Assembly (NCBI GenBank): GCA_021324395.1
Contig: JAJPJG010000029.1
Coordinates: 20,032 to 84,031, forward strand
DNA: 64,000 nucleotides
Direction: 5' to 3'
Source of the DNA: Spartobacteria bacterium
GTDB taxonomy: Bacteria > Verrucomicrobiota > Verrucomicrobiia > Chthoniobacterales > Chthoniobacteraceae
Position 1 is the first letter of the stretch. Each line of letters opens with the position of its first letter. The position numbers and the translations under genes are program-made. The notes beneath the pieces are model-generated. The model was not told where the DNA came from, did not search any database, and saw only the letters and a program-made list of their open reading frames with translations. Positions 8,450-18,496 of this stretch are shown in pieces.

Positions 8450-11353
8450 CTATTCAGCGAGCGCGTCGCGCATTCGCTTCAACTGCTCGAGCTTTTCGCT
8501 CCAGTTCGCCTCGCGCTGCCTGTGTTCATCGAGCACGGCCGCCGGCACTTTTTCGGTGAAGTTCGGGTTTGCGAGCTTGGCGCGCACCTTGCCGAGCTCA
8601 TCCTCGACCTTCGCGATTTCTTTTTGCAAACGCGCCCGCTCGGCGGCGACGTCGATCAAGCCCTCCAGCGGGAGAAACAGCTCGCCGAGCGGCGTGAGTG
8701 CCGCGGGTGTGCCTTGCGCGGCGGCGTAATTCGTCGCGAGATCGAGCGACTCGGCATTGAGTAAAATGCGCAACACGTCGGCATCGTGGACGGAAATCAC
8801 ACCCGCCGGTTTGAGCACGAACTTCACTCTTTTGTTCGACGCGATGTTGAAATCGCGCCGCAGACCGCGCCCGAGATTGACGGTTTCCTGCTTTGCGTTC
8901 GCGAACTTTTCATCCGCGTCGGTGAGCCCGTAGTGCGCCTTGAAATCGTCGTCAAACGACTGCGGCCAGTGCGCGAACATGATCGTTTCGCCGCCTTGGT
9001 CGCGCGGCAATTCGGCATTGAACCCGAGCCCGTGCCACAGCTCCTCGGTGATGAACGGCAGAAACGGGTGCATGAGCCGCAGCGTGTGAGCGAGCGTGAA
9101 ATCAATCACCGCCAGCGTGTTCGCCTTTCTTTTTTCGTCGGTCGAATTCAGCGACGCTTTGCTCGCCTCAAGATACCAGTCGCAAAATTCGCCCCAGAAA
9201 AATCCATAGAGTTTTTGCGCGGCGTCGCTGAAACGATACTCGTCGAGCGCGGTGGAAATTTCGCGGATCGCCGCATCGAGTCGCAGCAGAATCCATTTGT
9301 CGTCGCTCGTGAGCAGCGCGGCTTTGATTTCGCCTTCGGTTTCGCCGCCTTGCATCTGGCGAAAGCGCACGGCGTTCCAGAGCTTCGTGCAGAAGTTGCG
9401 GCCGAGTTCGACGTTTTTTTCGTCAAAAAGCACATCCGCCCCGAGCGGCGCGCTGCGCATTACACCGAAGCGCAGTGCGTCCGCGCCGAACTTCGCGATG
9501 AGGTCGAGCGGGTCGGGCGAATTGCCGAGCGATTTCGACATTTTGCGCCCCTGTTTATCGCGGATGATGCCGGTGAAATAGACGTTGCGAAACGGCATCC
9601 CGCCCATGAACTCGAACCCGGCCATGATCATCCGCGCGACCCAGAAAAAGATGATGTCCGGCCCGGTGACCAAGTCGGTAGTCGGGTAAAATTTCGCGAG
9701 CGTATCGGTCTTCTGCGGCCAGCCCATCGTGGCAAACGGCCAGAGCCACGAGCTGAACCACGTGTCGAGGACGTCGGGGTCTTGGGTTGCTTGATCGGCT
9801 GCTGGACCATCCATAATCGCCTTTGCCAAATCCTTTGCTCGCGGTGTTGGAAAACCTTCTTGCAGCGACGCGTCGAATTTTCCGAATTGGTAAAACGAAT
9901 TGAGTTTGGCTGCCGCTTTTTCCGCTTTTTCGCTACGAATGAGGATGCGAATCGTCTTGCCGTAGTTTGGCTCAGCCGGCTGAACTTCGATCAGCACATC
10001 ATCGCTCACGCCCCATTCAGTGAAATATTCTTGTAGCTGCTCCGCGATGGATTCCCCCCCGTTGTGCAACGGTAATGTCCACACCGGCACGCGATGCCCC
10101 CACCAAAGCTGGCGCGAGATGCACCAGTCCTGAATGTTTTCCATCCAGTGCTCGTAAACTTTCGCCCAGCGCTCGGGGAAAAACTTCATCGCGCCGCTCG
10201 CCACCACGTCGCGTGATTTTTCCGTGCTCGGATATTTCAAAAACCACTGCTCGCTCAGGCGCGGCTCGATCGGCACGTCGGCACGTTCGCTGTAGCCGAT
10301 GTTGTTTTGATACGGCTCTTCTTTTACCAGCACACCGAGCTGGCGCAGGTGATCGACGGCGACGTTGCGCGCTTCGAAACGGTCGAGGCCGACGAGCGAT
10401 TCGCCCGCGAGCGCGTTCATCGTGCCGTCGGGGTTCATGATGTCCACGGCCGCGAGGCCGTGGCGCTGGCCGATATCGAAGTCGGCCTTATCGTGCGCGG
10501 GCGTGACTTTCAGCACGCCGGTGCCGAACTCGAACTCCACGTGCTCGTCGCCGATGATCGGGATGAGCTTTTGCTCGTCAGGGATGTTGATCGGCAGCGG
10601 ACGGCGCACGTGTTTGCCGATCAAATGCGCGTAACGCGTGTCCTTCGGGTTCACCGCGACGGCGGTGTCGCCGGGGATCGTCTCCGGGCGCGTCGTGGCG
10701 ATCGTCAAAAACGTGCCGGGCGTCTCGGCGACTTCCACTTTGAAAAAATACATCGTGCTGTTTTGCGGCTTCATCACGACTTCCTCGTCGCTGAGCGCGG
10801 TGAGCGATACCGGGCACCAGTTCACCATGCGTTTGCCGCGATAGATCAGACCCTTTTTGTAAAGGTCGACGAACACGCGCTGGACGCACTTTGTGTAAGC
10901 CTCATCCATTGTGAAGCGCTCGCGCGACCAGTCGCACGATGCGCCGAGTTTCTTGAGTTGCTGGATGATGATGCCGCCGTGCTTCTCTTTCCACTCCCAG
11001 ACTTTTTCTAAAAACGCATCGCGCCCGAGATCGTCGCGGTGCTTGATGATGCCCTGTTTTTTCAACGTCCGCTCCACCACCGTCTGCGTCGCGATGCCCG
11101 CGTGGTCGGTGCCGGGCAGCCAGAGCACTTCGTGGCCGAGCATGCGCGCGCGGCGGGCGAGGATGTCCTGGATGGTGTTGTTTAATACATGGCCGAGCGT
11201 GAGGACGCCGGTGACGTTCGGTGGCGGGATCACGATGCTGTAGGCCGGTTTCGGCGAATGCGGGTCGGCCTTGAACGCGCCTGCTTCGAGCCAGCGCGCA
11301 TACCATTTCTCTTCCACTGTTTGCGGCTCGTAGGTTTTTGAAATCTCGGACAT
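8450..11353 (-). CDS. valS: Valyl-tRNA synthetase
   Basis: 967 residues from the ATG at 11353 (MSEISKTYEPQTVEEKWY), chosen over upstream in-frame codons because the family begins here. It is a class I synthetase: the HIGH-type motif is in PPNVTGVLTLGHVLNNT, the CP1 editing domain covers roughly residues 200-400, and KMSKS is present as GRKMSKSLGN. The C-terminal 65 residues form the ValRS coiled-coil arm (RLQKEIAKVEDELGKVRAKL). It charges tRNA-Val in the cytoplasm. The gene diverges from the amidase at 11473, with 119 bases between starts. Confidence 0.97.
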   Translation of the reverse strand: MSEISKTYEPQTVEEKWYARWLEAGAFKADPHSPKPAYSIVIPPPNVTGVLTLGHVLNNTIQDILARRARMLGHEVLWLPGTDHAGIATQTVVERTLKKQGIIKHRDDLGRDAFLEKVWEWKEKHGGIIIQQLKKLGASCDWSRERFTMDEAYTKCVQRVFVDLYKKGLIYRGKRMVNWCPVSLTALSDEEVVMKPQNSTMYFFKVEVAETPGTFLTIATTRPETIPGDTAVAVNPKDTRYAHLIGKHVRRPLPINIPDEQKLIPIIGDEHVEFEFGTGVLKVTPAHDKADFDIGQRHGLAAVDIMNPDGTMNALAGESLVGLDRFEARNVAVDHLRQLGVLVKEEPYQNNIGYSERADVPIEPRLSEQWFLKYPSTEKSRDVVASGAMKFFPERWAKVYEHWMENIQDWCISRQLWWGHRVPVWTLPLHNGGESIAEQLQEYFTEWGVSDDVLIEVQPAEPNYGKTIRILIRSEKAEKAAAKLNSFYQFGKFDASLQEGFPTPRAKDLAKAIMDGPAADQATQDPDVLDTWFSSWLWPFATMGWPQKTDTLAKFYPTTDLVTGPDIIFFWVARMIMAGFEFMGGMPFRNVYFTGIIRDKQGRKMSKSLGNSPDPLDLIAKFGADALRFGVMRSAPLGADVLFDEKNVELGRNFCTKLWNAVRFRQMQGGETEGEIKAALLTSDDKWILLRLDAAIREISTALDEYRFSDAAQKLYGFFWGEFCDWYLEASKASLNSTDEKRKANTLAVIDFTLAHTLRLMHPFLPFITEELWHGLGFNAELPRDQGGETIMFAHWPQSFDDDFKAHYGLTDADEKFANAKQETVNLGRGLRRDFNIASNKRVKFVLKPAGVISVHDADVLRILLNAESLDLATNYAAAQGTPAALTPLGELFLPLEGLIDVAAERARLQKEIAKVEDELGKVRAKLANPNFTEKVPAAVLDEHRQREANWSEKLEQLKRMRDALAE

Positions 11354-11472
11354 GGCTAAAAGGGTCGCTGAAATCTTGCGAAAAGTCGGCCTTTGTAAAT
11401 GCTCGCGTGCCGCGCGGCGAGTCTGAAAACACTTGCGTTCATGCGGCTCCGCGCGCACTTTTTCGGCTTTCG

Positions 11473-12525
11473 ATGCGCCGGCTGCGATTCATTTTGATCC
11501 TTCTCGTCTCGCTCGCGACCGCGCGCGCGGGCGACTGGACGCTCGTCAAATACGGCGGGCGCGATCACGTGACGCTGCAAAACGTCGCCGACTTCTACGG
11601 GCTCGGCCCGATCAAGCGCGCCAGTCTTTCGCTCGAAATGGGCCAGCCGAATCGCAGCCTGCGCGGCGCGCTCGGCTCGAACGAGCTCTACATCAACAAT
11701 CTTAAGTTCATCCTCAGCTATCCGATTTCCGAGGTGAACGGCCATCCGATAGTCTCGCGAATGGATTTAACGAAAGTGATCGAGCCCGTGATGCGCCCGA
11801 GCCGCATCAAGGACGCCGCCGCCATCGACACGATCGTGCTCGATCCCGGCCACGGCGGACACGACAACGGCGCGACGAGTCTTTGGGGAAACGAAAAGAC
11901 ATATGCGCTCGACGTGGCGTTCCGCGCAAAATCGATCCTCGAACAGCATGGGCTGAAAGTGCTCATGACGCGCACGAGCGACGTTTTCATTCCGCTGGAG
12001 GAGCGCGTGCGCTTCGCGAATCAATTTCAAAACGCGCTGTTCGTCGCAATTCATTTTAACTCCGGCGGCTCGAACGCGAGCGGCATCGAAACCTACACGC
12101 TCGCGCCGCGCGGTGTGCCATCGATGGCCGCGGATGGGCCGATGCTGTCGGACTTGCAGCCGTGTGCCGGCAATGTGCGCGACGCCGAAAATATGGCGCT
12201 CGCCACGGCGATGCACGCGTCGCTCATCTGCCACTCGCAGCTTTACGACCGCGGCATCAAGCGCGCGCGCTTCGTCGTCATCCGCGATATCAAGATTCCC
12301 GGCGTGCTGATCGAGGGCGGGTTTCTCAGTAATCCAAATGACGCGCGAAAAATTTCCAGCACGCCTTATCGGCAAAACATGGCGTTCTGCATTGCCGCCG
12401 CGATCGACAACTACCGTCGCGCCGTCGCGCCGCAATCAGCCCTCGTCGCCGGCAGCGGCGTGATCGTTCGCGACGACGACAAAAAATCGGACACACCGGT
12501 AGTCGTCACGCCGACGGCGAATTAG
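11473..12525 (+). CDS. N-acetylmuramoyl-L-alanine amidase (Amidase_3)
   Basis: 350 residues from the ATG at 11473, giving the signal peptide MRRLRFILILLVSLATARA. An N-terminal beta-rich part (residues 20-110, WTLVKYGGRDHVTLQNVADFY) resembles copper-amine-oxidase-N/AMIN-like domains. The catalytic domain then contains the zinc motifs LDPGHGGHDNGA, a Glu in EKTYALDVA and VAIHFNSGG, and ends with LIEGGFLSN. It cleaves the amide between MurNAc and L-Ala in periplasmic peptidoglycan. The 3' tail is Asp/Lys rich. It is followed after 9 bases by murI, so two cell-wall genes are paired. Confidence 0.92.
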   Translation: MRRLRFILILLVSLATARAGDWTLVKYGGRDHVTLQNVADFYGLGPIKRASLSLEMGQPNRSLRGALGSNELYINNLKFILSYPISEVNGHPIVSRMDLTKVIEPVMRPSRIKDAAAIDTIVLDPGHGGHDNGATSLWGNEKTYALDVAFRAKSILEQHGLKVLMTRTSDVFIPLEERVRFANQFQNALFVAIHFNSGGSNASGIETYTLAPRGVPSMAADGPMLSDLQPCAGNVRDAENMALATAMHASLICHSQLYDRGIKRARFVVIRDIKIPGVLIEGGFLSNPNDARKISSTPYRQNMAFCIAAAIDNYRRAVAPQSALVAGSGVIVRDDDKKSDTPVVVTPTAN

Positions 12526-12534
12526 TTTCAGCGA

Positions 12535-13401
12535 GTGCCAAACGCGAACCTCAAGCGCATCTCGCGCGCTTCAAAAAAGCCTTCGACCAAAACACCGCCC
12601 ATCGGCGTTTTCGACAGCGGCATCGGCGGACTCACCGTCGCCAGCGCGATGCGCGATCTTTTGCCGGGCGAAAACATTTTTTACATCGGCGACACCGCGC
12701 GTGTTCCCTACGGCGGCAAGAGCCAGGACACGATCGAGCGCTATTCCGTGGAAATCACCGGACTGTTGCTCGCCGAAGACGCGAAGATGATCGTCGTCGC
12801 GTGTAACACAGCGTCTGCGCTCGCCATTCCGCGGCTTGAGGAAATCTTGCGCGTGCCCGTCGTCGGCGTCATTGAACCGGGCGCGCGCGCCGCCGTCACC
12901 GCGACGCGCAACGGTCACATCGGCGTCATCGGAACGCGCGCGACAATTTACAGCCGCGCTTACGAACGCGCGATCCACGCGCTGGATCCCGACGTGCGCG
13001 TCACGAGCCAGGCCTGTCCGATGCTCGTTCCGCTCATCGAGGAAGGCTGGCTCGACGATGCGATCACCGACCAGATCGTGCGGCGTTATTTGGAAAAACT
13101 CGTGCGCGACGGCATCGACACGCTCGTGCTCGGCTGCACGCATTATCCGCTGCTCGCCGACGCCATCGCGAAATTCGCCGGTCCTGAAATCAGGCTCGTC
13201 GATTCCGCAAAAAACTGCGCGCTCGCCGTGCAAAAACTGCTCGCGAAGGAAAAACTCGCCGCGCCAAAAAACCATCTCGGCAAACTCGAAATCGCACTCA
13301 CTGACAAACCCGACGGCTTCCTCCGCGTCGCGGAAAACGCGCTCGGTTTGCAAGCTGGAGACATCCAGTTGCGCAGCGTGCAGGGCGTCGCCGTTAGCTG
13401 A
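12535..13401 (+). CDS. murI: Glutamate racemase
   Basis: 288 residues from a GTG at 12535, 9 bases after the amidase stop; no obvious Shine-Dalgarno sequence is present, suggesting coupling to the upstream gene. Conserved blocks are IGVFDSGIGGLTV, IVVACNTASALAI (first catalytic Cys) and LVLGCTHYPLLAD (second catalytic Cys). It interconverts L- and D-glutamate for peptidoglycan precursors. Its 3' end overlaps the convergent rsmE stop by 8 bases. The length and both cysteines are normal for the family. Confidence 0.96.
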   Translation: MPNANLKRISRASKKPSTKTPPIGVFDSGIGGLTVASAMRDLLPGENIFYIGDTARVPYGGKSQDTIERYSVEITGLLLAEDAKMIVVACNTASALAIPRLEEILRVPVVGVIEPGARAAVTATRNGHIGVIGTRATIYSRAYERAIHALDPDVRVTSQACPMLVPLIEEGWLDDAITDQIVRRYLEKLVRDGIDTLVLGCTHYPLLADAIAKFAGPEIRLVDSAKNCALAVQKLLAKEKLAAPKNHLGKLEIALTDKPDGFLRVAENALGLQAGDIQLRSVQGVAVS

Positions 13402-14131
13402 GCAATTCGTAGCTCAGCACGCTCAGGCAATAGATCGCGGCAGTTTCAGTGCGCAGCACAATTGGCCCTAGCGTGATGGGCCGGCAGCCGTGGCTTTTCG
13501 CGAGCGAGATTTCCGCCGGCGTGAAATCGCCTTCCGGACCGACGAGCACGAGCACGCGCTTTGGCATTTTGTCGCCAAACTCCGCGAGCACTTTTTTCAA
13601 GTGCATTGCGTCAGGCTGCAGCGATGCGATGAGCGTCACATCGAAACGCTGTCCAGTCTGGAAGAATTCCTTCGGCGAAATCGGTCGCTGAATTTGTGGC
13701 AGCCAGTTTTGGCCGCATTGCTTGGCGGCTTCGATTGCGATTGCCTGCCATTTTTCCTGCTTCTTCGCGATCTCGGCCGAATCGCACTGCACGACCGTTC
13801 GCTCGCTAAGCAGCGGCACGATCGCAGCCGCGCCAAGCTCCGTCGCTTTCTGGATGATTAGATCCATGTTTTTGCCCTTCGGCACTGCCTGTCCGAGCAT
13901 GATCTCGCAGCCGAGCGGCGCGGTTTTGGCGTGATGCAGCGGCTTGAGTTTGACGAATTTTTTCGTGACGTCAGTCAGTTCGACAGTGGCCTCCACGCCG
14001 CGGCCGTTAAACACCACGGCGCGCTCGCCGGCCTTCATCCGCAGCACGTCAACAGCGTGGTGCGCTTCGTCGGCGTTGAGCGCGAGGTGGTCGAGGTTCC
14101 AGTCGTCGGACGGAATATAGAAGCGGTGCAT
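13394..14131 (-). CDS. rsmE: 16S rRNA m3U1498 methyltransferase
   Basis: 245 residues. The N-terminal PUA-like part reads HRFYIPSDDW and LRMKAGERAVVFNGRG. The C-terminal SPOUT knot is marked by LVGPEGDFTPAE and LGPIVLRTETA. The family methylates N3 of U1498 in the decoding region of 16S rRNA using SAM. The ATG at 14131 lies 2 bases after the dnaJ stop, and the dnaJ-rsmE pairing recurs in many bacteria. It is the last gene of the STAS-phosphatase-grpE-dnaJ-rsmE run. Confidence 0.95.
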   Translation of the reverse strand: MHRFYIPSDDWNLDHLALNADEAHHAVDVLRMKAGERAVVFNGRGVEATVELTDVTKKFVKLKPLHHAKTAPLGCEIMLGQAVPKGKNMDLIIQKATELGAAAIVPLLSERTVVQCDSAEIAKKQEKWQAIAIEAAKQCGQNWLPQIQRPISPKEFFQTGQRFDVTLIASLQPDAMHLKKVLAEFGDKMPKRVLVLVGPEGDFTPAEISLAKSHGCRPITLGPIVLRTETAAIYCLSVLSYELLS

Positions 14132-14133
14132 CG

Positions 14134-15291
14134 CTATTTAAAAAACTCCTTCGCTTTCTCGAAAAAACTTTTGTGCAACGGTGTGTTTTCCTCGCCCATG
14201 AGCTCGGCGAACTCCTCGAGTTTTTTGCGCTGCTGTGCGTTGAGTCTGCTCGGCACTTCCACGAGCACGCGGACCATCAAATCGCCGCGCGAGCTGGAAT
14301 TCAGTGTCGGCATGCCTTTCCCGCGCAGTTTAAAAACTGTAGAGCCTTGTGTGCCGGCGGGAATTTTCAGCATCGCCTGTCCTTCGAGTGTCGGCACTTT
14401 GATTTCGCCGCCGAGCGTTGCGATCACGAACGACACCGGCACTTCGCAGAAAAGGTTGTCTTCCTCGCGCTCAAAAATCTCGTGCTCCTTGATGTGGATG
14501 ACGACGTATAGGTCGCCGGGCGGGCCGCCGCGAATGCCGGCTTCGCCGTTGCGGGAGCTTCGCAGCCGCGAGCCGTCCTCGATGCCGGCCGGAATTTTGA
14601 GTTTGATGCGCGAAGTGTTTTCGAGGCGACCTTCGCCGTCGCATTCGCGACACGGTTTTTCGACGATCTGACCAGTGCCGCGGCAGCGCGAGCATGTTTG
14701 CGAGACCTGGAAAAATCCGCGCGAACTGATGACCTGGCCGCGTCCGCCGCAAGTCGGGCAACTTTGCGCGCGCGAACCGGCTTCCGCGCCGCTGCCCGCG
14801 CATCGCGTGCAGGCGTCGAGCTTCGTGACTTCGATTTCTTTTTCGCAACCGAGCGCAGCTTCCTCGAGACGGATTTGCAAATCGTAGCGCAAGTCCGAGC
14901 CGCGCTGGCGGCCTTCGCGATCACGCTGGACGCCGCCGCCGAAAAACTGCTCAAAAATTCCGCCGCCACCAGCACCGCCTTGCGCTCCCATGCCGAAAAC
15001 TTCGCGGAAAATATCAAACGGATCGTGGAAACCGCCGGCACCCGGCCCGGCATGGCCCTGCGCAAACGCAGCGTGCCCGTAGCGGTCGTAAGCACCGCGC
15101 TTGTCGGCATCCATCAACACATCGTAAGCCTCGCCGAGTTCCTTGAATTTTTCCTCGGCGTGCGGATCGTTCGGATTTTTGTCCGGGTGAAATTTGACAG
15201 CGAGCTTGCGATACGAGCGCTTGATTTCATCGGACGTGGCAGTCCGCGTCACCTCGAGCACTTCGTAATAATCGCGTTTGGTTTTCGACAT
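14134..15291 (-). CDS. dnaJ: Chaperone DnaJ (Hsp40)
   Basis: 385 residues, full length. The J domain holds the HPD motif in [10 protein letters not shown] and is followed by a Gly/Phe-rich region (about residues 75-125). The zinc-binding domain has all four motifs: [24 protein letters not shown] and CRECDGEG. A normal C-terminal substrate-binding part follows ([17 protein letters not shown]). It delivers substrates to DnaK and stimulates its ATPase. It lies 23 bases after grpE on the same strand; dnaK is not in the window. Confidence 0.98.
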   Translation of the reverse strand: MSKTKRDYYEVLEVTRTATSDEIKRSYRKLAVKFHPDKNPNDPHAEEKFKELGEAYDVLMDADKRGAYDRYGHAAFAQGHAGPGAGGFHDPFDIFREVFGMGAQGGAGGGGIFEQFFGGGVQRDREGRQRGSDLRYDLQIRLEEAALGCEKEIEVTKLDACTRCAGSGAEAGSRAQSCPTCGGRGQVISSRGFFQVSQTCSRCRGTGQIVEKPCRECDGEGRLENTSRIKLKIPAGIEDGSRLRSSRNGEAGIRGGPPGDLYVVIHIKEHEIFEREEDNLFCEVPVSFVIATLGGEIKVPTLEGQAMLKIPAGTQGSTVFKLRGKGMPTLNSSSRGDLMVRVLVEVPSRLNAQQRKKLEEFAELMGEENTPLHKSFFEKAKEFFK

Positions 15292-15314
15292 TTTCTTCGG
15301 CGAAAAAAGTGAGA

Positions 15315-15860
15315 CTAAGCAGCCGGCTTGCCTTTTGAAACAATGACGTTCGCCGGGCGAATCAGCCGATCTTTCAGTTTGTAGCCTTTGCGCAATTGCC
15401 GCACGACGCGGCCCTCGGCGACATCGGCGCTTTCCTCCTGGCCGATCGCTTCGTGCAAATTCGGGTCGAATTTTTCCCCGGTCGCGTCAATCGCGGTTAC
15501 GCCGCTCTCGCCCAAAAAATCGGCGAGCTGTTTTGCGACCATTTCCATTCCGGCGAGGATCGGCGATTTTTGCGCCTCGGTTTTTGCGGCGGACAGGCCG
15601 AGTTCGAAATTGTCGAGAATCGGAATCAGCCGCTCGAGGAAACTCGCGTTCGCGAATTTGATCGCGTCCTCTTTTTCGCGCGCGGCGCGTTTGCGGAAGT
15701 TGTCAAAATCCGCCTGGCTGCGCATCGCGAGGTCGCGGAAGCGATCGAGATCCTGCTGCAATTTTGTGAACTCGTCCTCATCCGGCGCAGGCGTCCCGGT
15801 GATCTGCTCGTCGGCCGTTTCGGCTGTTTTCGTTTGTTGATCTTTGTTTTCGTCACTCAT
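15315..15860 (-). CDS. grpE: Nucleotide exchange factor GrpE
   Basis: 181 residues. An acidic, charged N-terminus (about 35 residues) precedes a long helix ([21 protein letters not shown]..., the family signature), and the beta domain ends with [20 protein letters not shown]. It promotes ADP release from DnaK. Its ATG overlaps the stop of the upstream phosphatase by 4 bases (15857-15860), so translation is coupled. This places a core heat-shock gene directly under a partner-switching regulatory pair. Confidence 0.97.
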   Translation of the reverse strand: MSDENKDQQTKTAETADEQITGTPAPDEDEFTKLQQDLDRFRDLAMRSQADFDNFRKRAAREKEDAIKFANASFLERLIPILDNFELGLSAAKTEAQKSPILAGMEMVAKQLADFLGESGVTAIDATGEKFDPNLHEAIGQEESADVAEGRVVRQLRKGYKLKDRLIRPANVIVSKGKPAA

Positions 15861-17290
15861 TTTTTGCGAATTACTATCACGGTGATGTCATCGTTCTGCG
15901 GGTAGGTGCCGATGAAATTTAGCAGATCATCGGTGAGGCGCTTTTTGATGCCCGCCGCACCTTCATTCGCGCTGGCTTGAATGGACTGGATCATCCGTTT
16001 CATTCCGAATTCCAGTCCCTTGCTGTCCAGCGCCTCCGTCACACCATCGGTATATAAAATCAAACAATCGTTTGACTCGAGCGTGACGGAAAAATCGCCG
16101 GTAATCCTGTCGAAAACATCGCCGCTGTCAATGCCGAGCGCCATTCCAGGCGGATTCAGCTTTTCGACGGTCTGATTGCGCGCTGAGTAGAGCAACGGCG
16201 CGTCGTGACCCGCACGGCAAAGCGTTACGGCGTTCGAAGCATCGTCGAGAATGACGTAGGCCATGCTGATGAACATGTCCTCCTTGATGTCGGGAAAAAG
16301 CTGGCGGTTTACTTTTTGCAAAACATTTGCTGCGCTCGGATTTCCGCTCGCATTGCTGCGCAGCACGCTGCGGCACATCGCCATGATCAGCGACGCGGGC
16401 ACGCCTTTGCCGGAAACATCCGCAATCGCGACGCCCCATCGGCGCTCGTCGACTTTGATGTAGCCGTAGTAATCGCCGCTCATCTGCCGCGCGGGCAGGT
16501 TGATGCCATCGAGCTCAAACTGCTTCAGGGTCGGCGGCGCGGACGGGAGTAAAATGCGCTGGATGTCCTGCGCGAGCATCAGGTCCGTATCGAGCCGCTT
16601 TTTTTCGTCGGCTTGCGAATAGACGATCGCATTGTAAAGCGCGAAGGCCGACTGCTCGCTGATCGCCTTGAAAATAGCAAAGTCGCTTTCGGAAAATGGC
16701 GTGCTCATCGGACCGTTTGCGACAGCGAGGACGCCGAGATTTTGCCGGCCGTAAATCAGCGGCGCGAACATCGCCGATTCGGTTTTTAACGTTGTGTCGC
16801 GGAGTTGCGCGAGTCGCGTATCCACGCCATTGAGCAGCAGCGGCTCCTTGTCGCGCCACGTTTTGCCGATGATTCCTTCGCCGGGCTCGATCGCGTGCAG
16901 GCGCAAATAGCTCTGCAGCGCCTGCGGGGTCGCCTCGACCTGCTGCAAAATGTGCGGCGGCACCTCGACGAGCGGCGGACAGCTTTTCGAAATAAAACGC
17001 GCCGTCAACGCCGTCGATTCCCGGTTTGCCATGTAAAGCGCGCCGCCGTGCGCATCGAGAATCCGCACCGCGCCTTCGACGATCAGTCGGTGCAAATCGT
17101 CCGCGCGAATTTCCGTGGAGAACGCCTCGCCGAGTCCGTGCAGAAAATCGAAGACGCGGCTTTCCTCCAGCTCGATGTCCTGCCGCGCTTTAACCGCGGT
17201 CGCAAGCAGGCCCTTTTCTTTTTTTGTCCAAAAGAAAAACCAGACCCAACTCGCGACAAGCAGCCCGAAGAAAATGAGAGACCACGACAT
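15857..17290 (-). CDS. Membrane-anchored GAF/PP2C (RsbU/SpoIIE-type) serine phosphatase
   Basis: 477 residues. One N-terminal membrane helix (SLIFFGLLVASWVWFFFW) is followed by a GAF-like sensor (residues about 55-215, with AMFAPLIYGRQNLGVLAVAN) and a PP2C/SpoIIE phosphatase domain (about 255-475). Metal-binding aspartates are visible in MSGDYYGYI, IADVSGKGVPA, ILYTDGVTEA and PQNDDITVIV. Such enzymes dephosphorylate a STAS-domain anti-sigma antagonist. The STAS gene immediately upstream (12 bases) is the obvious partner. No anti-sigma kinase or alternative sigma factor is in the window, so the regulatory output is unknown. Confidence 0.92.
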   Translation of the reverse strand: MSWSLIFFGLLVASWVWFFFWTKKEKGLLATAVKARQDIELEESRVFDFLHGLGEAFSTEIRADDLHRLIVEGAVRILDAHGGALYMANRESTALTARFISKSCPPLVEVPPHILQQVEATPQALQSYLRLHAIEPGEGIIGKTWRDKEPLLLNGVDTRLAQLRDTTLKTESAMFAPLIYGRQNLGVLAVANGPMSTPFSESDFAIFKAISEQSAFALYNAIVYSQADEKKRLDTDLMLAQDIQRILLPSAPPTLKQFELDGINLPARQMSGDYYGYIKVDERRWGVAIADVSGKGVPASLIMAMCRSVLRSNASGNPSAANVLQKVNRQLFPDIKEDMFISMAYVILDDASNAVTLCRAGHDAPLLYSARNQTVEKLNPPGMALGIDSGDVFDRITGDFSVTLESNDCLILYTDGVTEALDSKGLEFGMKRMIQSIQASANEGAAGIKKRLTDDLLNFIGTYPQNDDITVIVIRKK

Positions 17291-17302
17291 GCGACCGGCG
17301 GG

Positions 17303-17809
17303 TTAGTCCGATGCGTGCAGGTCTTGCTTGAGGTATTCGAGAACGTCCTTGAACTTTGTAATATTCTCCGGGTCGGCTACGACCAGCGCCTCGTGTGCTT
17401 CGAGCATTGTTTTTGCCTGTGCGTTTTTGTCCGGGGTAGCCGTGGGTAAGGCTTGCTGCGTCGGCTCGGCGGGGGGCGTCTTGACGCCGCACATGTCCAT
17501 CGCGAACAACTGATCGAGCCCGAGATTCGAGAGCAGATCAAAGTTGCGCTCGTTCAGGTTGATCACGTGCAAATGTCCCTGCCCGAGATCGCGCAACCGC
17601 AGCGCGATCATCGCGAGCGTGCCCATGAACGTCGAGTCCATGACCGGACAGTTTTTTAAATCAACGACGAACTCGCGATGGCCGCGGTTGACCATCTCCT
17701 TCGAGAATTCCTTCACGCCTGCGCTGTTCAGGAACGAACCTTTCCCCTCGACTTTGATCCAGACGATCTTGTTCGCGCAGCCTACTAAAATGGACGGTGT
17801 CGTGCTCAC
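17303..17809 (-). CDS. STAS-domain anti-sigma-factor antagonist
   Basis: 168 residues. The STAS fold covers residues about 5-110, with the phosphorylatable Ser (about residue 59) in CPVMDSTFMGTLAMIA. This is followed by a Pro/Thr/Gln-rich linker and a short helical C-terminal tail of about 45 residues (AQAKTMLEAHEALVVADP) not usual for RsbV/SpoIIAA. It probably binds an anti-sigma factor when unphosphorylated and is reset by the phosphatase encoded next. It is the first gene of the run that continues into grpE and dnaJ. Confidence 0.9.
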   Translation of the reverse strand: MSTTPSILVGCANKIVWIKVEGKGSFLNSAGVKEFSKEMVNRGHREFVVDLKNCPVMDSTFMGTLAMIALRLRDLGQGHLHVINLNERNFDLLSNLGLDQLFAMDMCGVKTPPAEPTQQALPTATPDKNAQAKTMLEAHEALVVADPENITKFKDVLEYLKQDLHASD

Positions 17810-17894
17810 CTTCGGTCTAGGAATAAGTTGCTCTGTGTTTTTCGCCTGTCAAACAGACGACCACGGGCTCCACTCGCGGTGTGCCGATGAGTAT

Positions 17895-18401
17895 TCAATT
17901 CCACAGATAGGATTGTGTCAGGCCGACAACTCTCCCCTCTTCGATCAAAAGCGCACGCCATGCGGTAATGCGTCCGTCTTCGAGGTAATCATCGCCCACA
18001 ATTTGAAACATCGTTTTCATCGAGCCCTTTGCGTGTGGGCAGGAAACTTCGCGCGCCTGCACATGCGCGCCGAGATTTTCCTGCCGGTATTCAAGCCGCA
18101 CGGTGATGTCCGCCGCACGACCCGCACGCCAGAAGAACGTGAAATACTGGCCGCGGCGCTCGAGCCGGTCGACATTCGTCACCGCGCCAAAATTCACGCG
18201 CTGTCTTTCAAACTGCAGCATCGGGTCCGTCGTCGGCTTGATATACTGCGGATCGTTTAAAAACAGCTCGGTCTTCCTGAATTGAAAATGGTCGTCGAGC
18301 GCCAGCGGGAGAACCCTGGCAGTCTCGAGAGGTCGCGGCGTTTCCGCACGCAACGCCGTCGCGGCAATCAACGCAGCCGCGAGGCCTACAAAATATTTCA
18401 T
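17895..18401 (-). CDS. Exported protein of unknown function
   Basis: 168 residues from the ATG at 18401 (MKYFVGLAAALIAATALRAE), giving a signal peptide of about 19 residues. The mature protein is beta-rich with conserved-looking stretches (TDPMLQFERQRVNFGAVTN, YFTFFWRAGR, ITVRLEYRQENLGA) and contains one Cys. It resembles small exported proteins common in Verrucomicrobia, but no family could be named. It sits 85 bases upstream of the STAS gene on the same strand; whether it belongs to that transcript is unclear. Confidence 0.7.
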   Translation of the reverse strand: MKYFVGLAAALIAATALRAETPRPLETARVLPLALDDHFQFRKTELFLNDPQYIKPTTDPMLQFERQRVNFGAVTNVDRLERRGQYFTFFWRAGRAADITVRLEYRQENLGAHVQAREVSCPHAKGSMKTMFQIVGDDYLEDGRITAWRALLIEEGRVVGLTQSYLWN

Positions 18402-18496
18402 GGCGTAAATAAAAGCGGCTCGCATTTGCGCTGTCAATCATCGCGGCCATTCCGGACTCGCGCGCCCGTGCCCGCGAATTGTGCAATGTTAACGCA

